Source: Pseudomonadota bacterium (GTDB taxonomy: Bacteria; Pseudomonadota; Alphaproteobacteria; Elsterales; Elsteraceae). Taken from it: DNA of 9,226 nt. Numbering within the stretch: position 1 is the stretch's first letter; each line of letters opens with the position of its first letter. Under the pieces are notes generated by a model. That model was not told the origin of the DNA. It ran no database searches and saw only the letters and a program-made list of their open reading frames with translations. The translations under genes were made by a program, and so were the position numbers. The stretch covers positions 1 to 9,226 of the forward strand of contig JACQAI010000377.1 in NCBI GenBank assembly GCA_016195115.1. The letters are read 5' to 3'. Shown in pieces: positions 1 through 5,528 of the stretch.

Positions 1-1411
1 CCGTCGCCTCGCCGTCGGCGATCGGGCCGCAGTTGATGTCCATGTCGTCGGTCATGCGCCGGTAGAGCGCCGTGTTGGTCGCCAGTTTCAGGCTCGGCGC
101 CGGCTTGCAGCCGAACACCGAGCCGCGCCCGGTCGTGAAGCAGATGACGTTGGCGCCGCCGGCGACCTGGCCGGTCGCCGACACCGGGTCGTAGCCCGGC
201 GTGTCCATGAACACGAAGCCCTTGGCGGTGATCGCCTCGGCGTAGCGATAGACGTCGACCAGGTTGGTGGTGCCGCCCTTGGCGACCGCGCCGAGCGATT
301 TCTCCAGGATGGTCGTGAGCCCGCCGGCCTTGTTGCCGGGCGTCGGGTTGTTGTTCATCTCGCCGCCGGTCGACTTGGTGTAGTCCTCCCACCATTTGAT
401 GCGCTCGACCAGCTTCTCGCCGACCGCGCGGTCGACCGCGCGGCGGGTCAGCAGGTGCTCGGCGCCGTAGATCTCCGGCGTCTCGCTCAAGACCGCGCTG
501 CCGCCGTGGCGCACCAGCAGGTCGACCGCGGCGCCGAGCGCCGGATTGGCCGAGATGCCTGAGTAGCCGTCGGAGCCGCCGCATTGCAACGCCAAGGTGA
601 TGTGGCTCGCCGGCAAGGTCTCGCGCGCGACCCGGTTGGCCTCGGGCAGCATCGCCTTGATGCGCGCGATGCCCTCGCGCACGGTCTTGGCGGTGCCGCC
701 GGTGTCCTGGATGGTGAAGGGGTGCAGCCACGGGCCGGCCTCGAGCCCTTCGGCCTCCAACAGCCGGTCGACCTGGTTGGCCTCGCAGCCAAGCCCGAGC
801 AGCAGCACGCCGGCGAAGTTGGGATGGCGCGCGTAGCCCGCGATGGTGCGGCGCAGGGTGTCCATCGCCTCGCCCTCGCTCGCCATGCCGCAGCCGTGGC
901 CGTGGACCAGCGCGACCACGCCGTCGACGTTGGGGAAGTCGGCGAGCGCGCCGCCGCGGAAGTGATCGGCGATGTAGCGCGCCGCGGTCGCCGAGCAGTT
1001 CACCGTGGTCAGGATGCCGATGAAGTTGCGCGTCGCGACGCGGCCGTCGGCGCGCCGGATGCCCTGGAAGGTCGCGCGCTCGGCCTCGGGCACGTAGGCG
1101 GTCGGCTTGGCGGCGGCGCCGAAGGCGTAGTCGCGATCGAAATCGCGCATCGCGCAGTTGTGCACGTGGACGTGGTCGCCGGGCTGCACCGTCGCGGTCG
1201 CGAAGCCGATGATCTGGTCGTACTTGCGCAGCGGCTCGTCGAGCGCGACCGGCGCGACCGCGACCTTGTGGCCGGCCGGCACATGGCTGCGGCACACCAC
1301 GTTGGTGCCCGGCAGACCGGTGCCGGGCAGCAGGTCGGCGCGCGCCACCACGACGTTGTCGCCGGGGTGCAGCCGGATGGTCAGCGGTCCGGTCGGCTTC
1401 TGAGATGTCAT
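1..1411 (-). CDS. UxaA/GarD-family sugar-acid dehydratase (altronate/galactarate dehydratase type), partial
   Basis: Cytoplasmic enzyme of the family that dehydrates aldaric or aldonic acids (altronate, galactarate) to 2-keto-3-deoxy acids. 470 residues are visible. Family members run to roughly 500, so the C-terminus is cut by the window edge. An N-terminal SAF-type domain (about residues 10-85) ends in VHVHN (81-85). The catalytic core shows TTVNCSAT (135-142), HGHGCGM (170-176), LGLGCE (205-210), CGGSDGYSGISANPALG (277-293), NPTPGNKAGG (355-364), DTPGYDPVSATGQ (403-415), TTGRGS (426-431) and DMDINCGPI (456-464). The conserved Cys and His residues fit the metal-dependent site of the family. 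The ATG at 1411 is preceded by GGAGG at good spacing. The gene diverges from the unknown gene at 1635. The core reads closer to the GarD-like than the short E. coli UxaA-like form as I remember them; substrate is not decidable from sequence alone. Confidence 0.93.
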   Translation of the reverse strand, partial: MTSQKPTGPLTIRLHPGDNVVVARADLLPGTGLPGTNVVCRSHVPAGHKVAVAPVALDEPLRKYDQIIGFATATVQPGDHVHVHNCAMRDFDRDYAFGAAAKPTAYVPEAERATFQGIRRADGRVATRNFIGILTTVNCSATAARYIADHFRGGALADFPNVDGVVALVHGHGCGMASEGEAMDTLRRTIAGYARHPNFAGVLLLGLGCEANQVDRLLEAEGLEAGPWLHPFTIQDTGGTAKTVREGIARIKAMLPEANRVARETLPASHITLALQCGGSDGYSGISANPALGAAVDLLVRHGGSAVLSETPEIYGAEHLLTRRAVDRAVGEKLVERIKWWEDYTKSTGGEMNNNPTPGNKAGGLTTILEKSLGAVAKGGTTNLVDVYRYAEAITAKGFVFMDTPGYDPVSATGQVAGGANVICFTTGRGSVFGCKPAPSLKLATNTALYRRMTDDMDINCGPIADGEAT

Positions 1412-1478
1412 GGCGATCCTCCGTGTCGGGCGCCGCTCGGGCGCGCCCAAGCACGCCAAAAGGCCTATCGCGCGGCCG

Positions 1479-1507
1479 ACAGTAGCGGTCGCGCGCCGCG
1501 CTGACAA
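1479..1507 (-). promoter_or_regulatory. Candidate sigma70-type promoter for the UxaA/GarD-family gene
   Basis: Read on the minus strand, TTGTCA (complement of 1502-1507) is a 5/6 match to the -35 consensus. After 17 nt it is followed by TACTGT (complement of 1479-1484), which keeps the key TA...T positions of a -10 box. Transcription would start near 1472 and give a leader of about 60 nt. This is a motif reading only; the -10 is weak, so the call is tentative. Confidence 0.35.
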
Positions 1508-1530
1508 TCTGGCCGCAATATCATGACAAT
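1502..1530. repeat. Direct repeat TGACAAT, two copies 22 bp apart
   Basis: Identical heptamers TGACAAT lie at 1502-1508 and 1524-1530, a period of 22 bp or about two helical turns, in the divergent gap between the dehydratase gene and the unknown gene. The gene-proximal copy overlaps the candidate -35 box of the dehydratase promoter. Same-face spacing would suit a regulator binding as a dimer or tandem pair, but seven bases is short enough to arise by chance. Confidence 0.3.
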
Positions 1531-1580
1531 AAACGCAAATCCGATGCTTGGCTGGGCGCGGCGAGGTGCCGCACCGGCAA

Positions 1581-1601
1581 GGCTTTGTTAAGCCCCGGGG
1601 C
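1581..1601. other. Overlapping inverted repeats upstream of the unknown gene
   Basis: GGCTT and AAGCC (1581-1585 and 1590-1594) can pair around a TGTT loop. The perfect palindrome GCCCCGGGGC (1592-1601) overlaps that stem, so the two are mutually exclusive. They lie 34-54 bp before the ATG at 1635. The site could be a protein-binding site or a leader structure. No U-tract follows, so it is not a convincing terminator. Confidence 0.25.
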
Positions 1602-1634
1602 CTAAACTCCGGCGCGTTACGCAGGGGCCGGCGC

Positions 1635-2078
1635 ATGGGCATGCAACTGATCCTCAACGGGGACTCGCCCTTCTCCCAGGGCTTGTCGACCGGGATTCGG
1701 CTGTTGCTCGTCGAGGAGACCAACTTCGTCTCCGAGCAGGATCTGGTCGATGCGCTGCGCACGCGCGTGCACGGCGCCGACGACGCGGTGGCGCGCGAAG
1801 CCGCGCGCATCGCCTGGGCAATCACCTGGCTGCATCCGCTGGCGCTCGGTTTCTTCGTGTTCGGGCTGTGCGCCAATCACGGCTGGTTCGACGGCCACGA
1901 CAGCGACGACTACGTGTCGCGCCTGTTGCGCGTCACGCCATCCAATCACGCCCGCGAGGCGTTGGCGCTGTATTCGACCTACCAGGCCAACGAGGCCGAT
2001 GGCGGCGCTGCCGTGATCAAGGGGTTTGGCATCGAGAGTCTGCAGGACTTCGAAGACGGGGTGTTCGGCCAAGCCTGA
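1635..2078 (+). CDS. Hypothetical protein, 147 residues, unrecognised family
   Basis: I do not recognise this protein. It starts GMQLILNGDSPFSQGL. Around residues 61-80 lies a hydrophobic stretch (WAITWLHPLALGFFVFGLCA) long enough for one membrane helix, or a buried helix; there is no signal peptide. The C-terminal third is acidic (NEADGG, LQDFEDG). The reading frame stays open upstream to a TTG at 1548, but the ATG at 1635 is preferred because AGGGG (1623-1627) precedes it by 7 nt. A second ATG at 1641 would be spaced less well. Codon use has the strong GC third-position bias of its neighbours, which supports a real gene. It stands alone, divergent from the dehydratase and 212 bp ahead of the sigma factor in the same direction. 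No function is proposed. Confidence 0.7.
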   Translation: MGMQLILNGDSPFSQGLSTGIRLLLVEETNFVSEQDLVDALRTRVHGADDAVAREAARIAWAITWLHPLALGFFVFGLCANHGWFDGHDSDDYVSRLLRVTPSNHAREALALYSTYQANEADGGAAVIKGFGIESLQDFEDGVFGQA

Positions 2079-2136
2079 CGGATTTGGCGGAAAACTGCAG
2101 CATTTCCCGTCGGCTATCTTAGATATTCATGAACAC

Positions 2137-2182
2137 TTAACCATGCCGGCAACCTCACCGGGGGGCAGACGGTTAACCATGC
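2137..2182 (+). promoter_or_regulatory. Two TTAACCATGC direct repeats, possible CtrA-type half-sites
   Basis: The decamer TTAACCATGC occurs exactly at 2137-2146 and 2173-2182, 36 bp apart, in the leader of the ECF sigma gene. The second copy sits in the palindrome GGTTAACC (2171-2178). TTAACCAT resembles the half-site reported for the alphaproteobacterial response regulator CtrA (full box TTAA-N7-TTAA). No full box is present. The gap has little other structure, and I could not place a convincing -35/-10 pair in it. Regulation by CtrA is inference from motif resemblance. Confidence 0.35.
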
Positions 2183-2290
2183 GACGGCGCCCACCACCGG
2201 TGCCCCACGCGCCCGGTTCCGGCAGCGTACGTGATGCTGCCCGCGCCGGTGGCTTGGCGCCCGAACTCAGCAATAGGCAGAGGTTTGGGC

Positions 2291-2848
2291 ATGCCGACCG
2301 CAATGACCCCGCTGCAGGATCGGCTGATCCAGCACATCCCCGACTTGCGGCGCTTCGCGCGCGCGCTCGAACGCAACCGTACGGCCGCCGACGACCTCGT
2401 CCAAGAGACGCTCGAGCGCTCGATCAAGAAGATGCACCTCTATCAGCCGAGCGGACCGCTCATCGGTTGGCTCAACACGATCATGCGCAACATCTTCGTC
2501 GACCGCGTGCGCCGCCGGAAGCTCAATGCCAACGCCTCGCTCAGCGAGGCGCCGCGCCATGAGCCCTATCAGAACGCGAACCAGATCGACCGCATCGTGC
2601 TTAAGGAGCTGCGCGTCGCGATCGACGCGCTGCCGGTCGAGCAGAAACAGGTGCTAATGATGATCGCAGTCGACGGTCTGTCCTACGCCGCCGCCGCCGA
2701 GCGTCTCGAGGTGCCGCTCGGTACGATCCGCTCGCGCCTGTTCCGCGCCCGCGCCAATCTGCAGTCGCGTATCGACCCCGAGGGCCACTTCACCCAAGAC
2801 CGGGACGCGCGCGCTGCGCCTGCCGCGCGGCCGCCCGCCGTCCACTGA
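2291..2848 (+). CDS. ECF-type RNA polymerase sigma factor
   Basis: Alternative sigma factor of the extracytoplasmic-function (group 4) class, which directs RNA polymerase to a small regulon. At 185 residues it has the size expected for sigma2 plus sigma4. Region 2 (about 7-75) contains DDLVQETLERS (34-44), followed by IGWLNTIMRNIFVDRVRRR (58-76), the typical -10-recognition helix and basic end. Region 4 (about 106-158) has LPVEQKQVLMM (114-124), GLSYAAAAERLEVPLGTIRS (129-148) and RLFRARANL, a helix-turn-helix for the -35. The tail after residue 160 is low-complexity and Ala/Arg/Pro-rich. ATG 2291 is chosen over the GTG at 2231 because AGAGG (2279-2283) lies 7 nt before it and the N-terminus then matches the family. 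No anti-sigma, NepR or PhyR gene adjoins it. It looks somewhat EcfG-like but I cannot assign the subgroup. Confidence 0.92.
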   Translation: MPTAMTPLQDRLIQHIPDLRRFARALERNRTAADDLVQETLERSIKKMHLYQPSGPLIGWLNTIMRNIFVDRVRRRKLNANASLSEAPRHEPYQNANQIDRIVLKELRVAIDALPVEQKQVLMMIAVDGLSYAAAAERLEVPLGTIRSRLFRARANLQSRIDPEGHFTQDRDARAAPAARPPAVH

Positions 2849-2932
2849 CTGGTCGACCTCGCGACCGGGAAGGCGTTCGCGGCGCTGGGCGAGCAGTGCG
2901 GCCGGACCCTGCCGCCGCAGCACGCCTGAGCT

Positions 2933-2949
2933 GCGCGGCCCTGCCGCGC
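2933..2949 (+). terminator. GC-rich hairpin after the sigma factor gene
   Basis: GCGCGGC (2933-2939) and GCCGCGC (2943-2949) form a perfect 7-bp stem with a 3-nt loop, followed by GTTT. It lies 84 bp past the sigma stop codon and 53 bp before the SDR start. The T run is very short, so terminator activity is uncertain; in GC-rich DNA such stems also arise by chance. Confidence 0.3.
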
Positions 2950-3002
2950 GTTTGCAAGCGCGGCGCGCGCGTGGCAGGCTCGGCGCCCGTGGAGGATCGA
3001 TC

Positions 3003-3746
3003 ATGGCTGGCAGACTGGCGGGCAAGAAGGCATTGACCACCGCGTCGGCCCAGGGCATCGGGCGCGCGACCGCGCTGGCGTTCGCCGCCGAGGGCGCCCA
3101 GGTGATCGCCACCGAGGTCGATTTCGAGCGCTTGAAGCCGCTCGAGGCGACCCACGGCATCACGGTGCGCGCGCTCGACGTCACCGACTTGAGCGCGATC
3201 ACCAAGCTGGCGGTCGAGGTGGGTGCGCTCGACGTGCTGTTCAACTGCGCCGGCTTCGTCCACCACGGCACCATCCTGGACTGCTCGGAAAAGGACTGGG
3301 AGTTCTCAGCGGCGCTCAACATCCGCAGCATGTACCGAATGATCCGCGCTCTGCTGCCCGCCATGGTGGCGCGCGGCAAGGGTGCGTCGATCATCAACAT
3401 GGCGTCGGTCTCCTCGTCGATCAAAGGCGTGCCCAACCGTTTCGTCTACGGCACGACCAAGGCGGGCGTGATCGGCCTGACGAAGTCGGTCGCGGCGGAT
3501 TTCGTCAAGCAGGGCATCCGCTGCAACGCGATCTGCCCGGGCACGGTGCAGACGCCGTCGCTCGACCAGCGCATCGCCGCCCAGGGTGGCACGCCGGAGG
3601 CGCGCAAGGCCTTCGTCGAGCGCCAGCCGCTCGGCCGGCTCGGTTCGCCCGAGGAGATCGCCGCGCTCGCCGTCTATCTGGCGAGCGACGAGTCGGCGTT
3701 CACCACCGGCACCGCATCGATCATCGACGGCGGCTTTACGCTGTGA
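3003..3746 (+). CDS. DHRS6/BDH2-like short-chain dehydrogenase/reductase, NAD-dependent
   Basis: 247-residue classical SDR, expected to interconvert a hydroxy and a keto group on a small carboxylate with NAD(H). The nucleotide-binding loop is TTASAQGIG (12-20), where the first glycine of TGxxxGIG is replaced by Ala, as in DHRS6. Acidic E38 after the second strand favours NAD over NADP. NCAGFVHHGT (81-90) is followed by N107, S135, Y149 and K153 (YGTTK), the complete catalytic tetrad. The sequence from memory resembles human DHRS6 (cytosolic 3-hydroxybutyrate dehydrogenase type 2) throughout. Its three substrate-carboxylate arginines, which I recall as 144, 188 and 205, align to R146, R190 and R207. 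Bacterial relatives include 2-keto-3-deoxy-L-fuconate dehydrogenases, which would suit a region containing a sugar-acid dehydratase. The start is fixed by GGAGG (2991-2995), 7 nt upstream. It is probably co-transcribed with the DUF1345 gene. Confidence 0.92.
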   Translation: MAGRLAGKKALTTASAQGIGRATALAFAAEGAQVIATEVDFERLKPLEATHGITVRALDVTDLSAITKLAVEVGALDVLFNCAGFVHHGTILDCSEKDWEFSAALNIRSMYRMIRALLPAMVARGKGASIINMASVSSSIKGVPNRFVYGTTKAGVIGLTKSVAADFVKQGIRCNAICPGTVQTPSLDQRIAAQGGTPEARKAFVERQPLGRLGSPEEIAALAVYLASDESAFTTGTASIIDGGFTL

Positions 3747-3759
3747 TGGCGCGAGCGGT

Positions 3760-4401
3760 GTGACGGCGCTCTCGGCCATCCGGGCACGCCCGCGCCTGTT
3801 CCTGTCCGCTGGGCTCGCGGCCGCAATCGGCTTCTCGCTGCCGTCGGCGCTGGCGCCCCAGACGCGTGGCATCATCGGTTGGGACGTCGGGGTGACGGTG
3901 TTCCTGATCGCCGCGCTGACCATGATGTCGCGCGCCAGCATCGAACGCGTGCGCCGGCGCGCGGCGCAGCAAGACGAGGGGCGCTGGATGATCCTGGCGC
4001 TGATCGTGGCCGCGGCGAGCTTCAGCTTCTTCGCGATCGGCTTCGAACTGCACGACGCTAAGGGCCTGCCGCTGACCCAGGCAGGATGGCGGATCGGGCT
4101 CGCTGCCGTCACCATCGTGCTGTCGTGGAGCTTTACGCACACGATGTTCGCCATGCACTACGCCCACGAGTTCTATCGCGGCAAGGCGCCGTCCGAGCTG
4201 GGGTTTCCCGGCGATCAGCCGCCCGACTATGTCGATTTTCTCTACTATTCGTTCGTCGTCGGCATGACGTGCCAGGTGTCCGACGTCCAGGTGGTCGGGC
4301 GGGCGCTGCGCCGGCTGACCCTGGTCCACGGCGTGCTGTCGTTTTTCTTCAACACCGTCATCCTGGCGCTCGCGATCAACATCGCCGCCGGATTGTTCTG
4401 A
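3760..4401 (+). CDS. DUF1345 family integral membrane protein
   Basis: 213-residue inner-membrane protein of unknown function. Hydrophobic segments lie at about 12-31, 38-56, 76-95, 108-131 and 190-212, giving about five predicted helices. The polar conserved parts match DUF1345 as I know it: GWDVGV (40-45), RRRAAQQDEGRW (65-76), THTMFAMHYAHEFYR (126-140), FPGDQPPDYVDFLYYSF (149-165), GMTCQVSDV (168-176), LSFFFNTVILALAIN (193-207). The frame is open far upstream inside the SDR gene, but codon logic and family length place the start at GTG 3760, 13 bp after the SDR stop. The ribosome site there is weak, so translation may depend on coupling to the SDR. It ends 26 bp before the stop of the converging tctC gene. 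Confidence 0.85.
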   Translation: MTALSAIRARPRLFLSAGLAAAIGFSLPSALAPQTRGIIGWDVGVTVFLIAALTMMSRASIERVRRRAAQQDEGRWMILALIVAAASFSFFAIGFELHDAKGLPLTQAGWRIGLAAVTIVLSWSFTHTMFAMHYAHEFYRGKAPSELGFPGDQPPDYVDFLYYSFVVGMTCQVSDVQVVGRALRRLTLVHGVLSFFFNTVILALAINIAAGLF

Positions 4402-4403
4402 GC

Positions 4404-4423
4404 CGCGCGGCGGGAGCCGCGCG
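4404..4423. terminator. 8-bp GC hairpin between converging genes
   Basis: CGCGCGGC (4404-4411) pairs perfectly with GCCGCGCG (4416-4423) around GGGA, a GNRA-type tetraloop. It fills most of the 26 bp between the DUF1345 stop and the stop of the minus-strand tctC gene, so it could end transcription from both sides. Neither side has a proper U-tract, so it is a candidate only. Confidence 0.4.
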
Positions 4424-4427
4424 CGCG

Positions 4428-5393
4428 TTATTCCGCCTTGATGCCGGCGGCTCTGATCAGGTCGGCCATGCGCTGGGTCTCGGTGCGGATCAGGGCGCCG
4501 AACTCCTCCGGCGTGCTGACAATGAGCTGGACGCCGCGCTCTTCGATCTTGGCGCGGAGCTCGGGGTCGCTCAGCGCGCGCGCCACGTCCTCGTGGACCC
4601 TGCGCACGATCGCCTGGGACGTGCCGGCCGGCGCGACCAGGCCGAACCACGAGCCGGCATAGAAGTCCGGATAGCCGGCCTCCGCCATGGTCGGGACCTC
4701 CGGTAGCGCCGGCAGGCGCTGCGGCGTGGTCACGGCAATGGCGCGCAGCGTGCCGGCGCGCACCTGCGGCAAAGTGAGGACGACGTTGCCGAACTGCATG
4801 TTGACGCGCCCGGCCAGCAGATCGGGCAGCACGTGCTCCTTGTAGGGCACGTGCAGCATGTCGATCTTGGCCATCAGCTTGAGCATCTCGCCGCACAGAT
4901 GCTGGGACGTGCCGATGCCCTGCGACGCGAAGGTCAGGTCGCCCGGCTTGGCGCGCGCCAGGGCGACCAGCTCCTGGACATTGCGCACCGGCAGGTCGTT
5001 GTTGACCACCAGGATGTTGGGCGTCAGGCCGATGCGGGTGATCGGCACCAGATCGCGCAGAGGATCGTAGGCGCTCGAGCCGTGCAGGGTCGGGTTGACG
5101 ACCAGCGGCGCATCGCCCGGCAGGCCCAGCGTGTAACCATCCGGTGCCGACTTGGCGACGCGCGCGGTGCCGACGCTGCCGCCGGCGCCCGGTTGGCTCT
5201 CGATCACCACGGGCTTGCCCCAGCTCGCCTCGAGCTTGGGCGACATCAGCCGCAGGACGATCTCGTACGAGCCGCCCGCGGGATAGGGTGCGACGACGCG
5301 CACCGGACGGTCGGGCCAGGCCGGCTGGGCGACCGCGGTCGCGGCGGCGGCGAGGATCCACAGCGCGGCGACAAGGCTGATTCGACGCAGCAT
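4428..5393 (-). CDS. Tripartite tricarboxylate transporter receptor (TctC/Bug family)
   Basis: 321-residue periplasmic solute-binding protein. A Sec signal peptide (RR, then a hydrophobic core at 6-21) probably ends at AVA|QPAW, residue 22/23. After it come the Bug-family landmarks: WPDRPVRVVAPYPAGGS (26-42), PVVIESQPGAGG (61-72), APDGYTLGLPGD (83-94), LTPNILVVNNDLPV (123-136), GDLTFASQGIGTSQHLCGEM (151-170), HVPYKEHVLPDLLAGRVNMQ (181-200), RLPALPEVPTMAEAGYPDF (226-244). Length is normal for the family. E44 stands where Asp is usual after the PPGG loop, and Glu replaces the usual Gly after HVPYK; both lie in ligand-facing loops, so the ligand may be unusual. The ATG at 5393 follows GGGA. No tctA or tctB membrane gene is present, so it is an orphan receptor here, divergent from the second tctC gene. 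The ligand is unknown. Confidence 0.92.
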   Translation of the reverse strand: MLRRISLVAALWILAAAATAVAQPAWPDRPVRVVAPYPAGGSYEIVLRLMSPKLEASWGKPVVIESQPGAGGSVGTARVAKSAPDGYTLGLPGDAPLVVNPTLHGSSAYDPLRDLVPITRIGLTPNILVVNNDLPVRNVQELVALARAKPGDLTFASQGIGTSQHLCGEMLKLMAKIDMLHVPYKEHVLPDLLAGRVNMQFGNVVLTLPQVRAGTLRAIAVTTPQRLPALPEVPTMAEAGYPDFYAGSWFGLVAPAGTSQAIVRRVHEDVARALSDPELRAKIEERGVQLIVSTPEEFGALIRTETQRMADLIRAAGIKAE

Positions 5394-5528
5394 CGATTTC
5401 CCGTTGGTTGACCGCGATGAGCGAGCAAAGCGTCTTTCAATGATCGGGGCAAGCCGTGGGCCGGGTGGGCGAGTGCTGGCGATTTTGCCCGCGCCCGCGT
5501 AGAAAAGACAAAACGCCGGGAGGAGACG

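Noticed and set aside
584..1504. 306-codon plus-strand open frame opposite the dehydratase gene
   Set aside because: It is antisense to a gene with unambiguous UxaA/GarD motifs, and its translation resembles the usual antisense Asp/Val/Arg/Ala-rich noise.
1548..1634. TTG at 1548 as an upstream start for the 147-residue protein
   Set aside because: No ribosome site precedes it, and the added residues are Arg/Gly-rich non-coding-like sequence; AGGGG fits the ATG at 1635.
2089..2111. GGAAA...CGTC resembling an ECF (GGAAC-N16/17-CGTT) promoter upstream of the sigma gene
   Set aside because: The spacer is only 14 nt and both boxes deviate from consensus, so autoregulation by this element is not supported.
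2026..2562. Frame with two ATG codons inside the TTAACCATGC repeats, running into the sigma gene
   Set aside because: It is out of frame with the sigma factor, Pro/Arg-rich, and lacks ribosome sites; the repeats are better read as regulatory DNA.
3746..3763. ATG at 3746 overlapping the SDR stop codon as a start for the next gene
   Set aside because: That frame reaches a stop after five codons; the DUF1345 frame is a different one and begins at GTG 3760.
3736..5361. 541-codon open frame on the minus strand overlapping the DUF1345 and first tctC genes
   Set aside because: Its translation is Arg/Ala/Gly-rich and repetitive, with no motifs; it is an out-of-frame shadow typical of GC-rich DNA, and the overlapping frames encode clear family proteins.
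5394..5528. Promoter boxes in the 135-bp gap between the two tctC genes
   Set aside because: TTGAAA and TTGCCC hexamers occur, but no acceptable -10 lies 16-18 bp from either, so no promoter is called although one must exist nearby.
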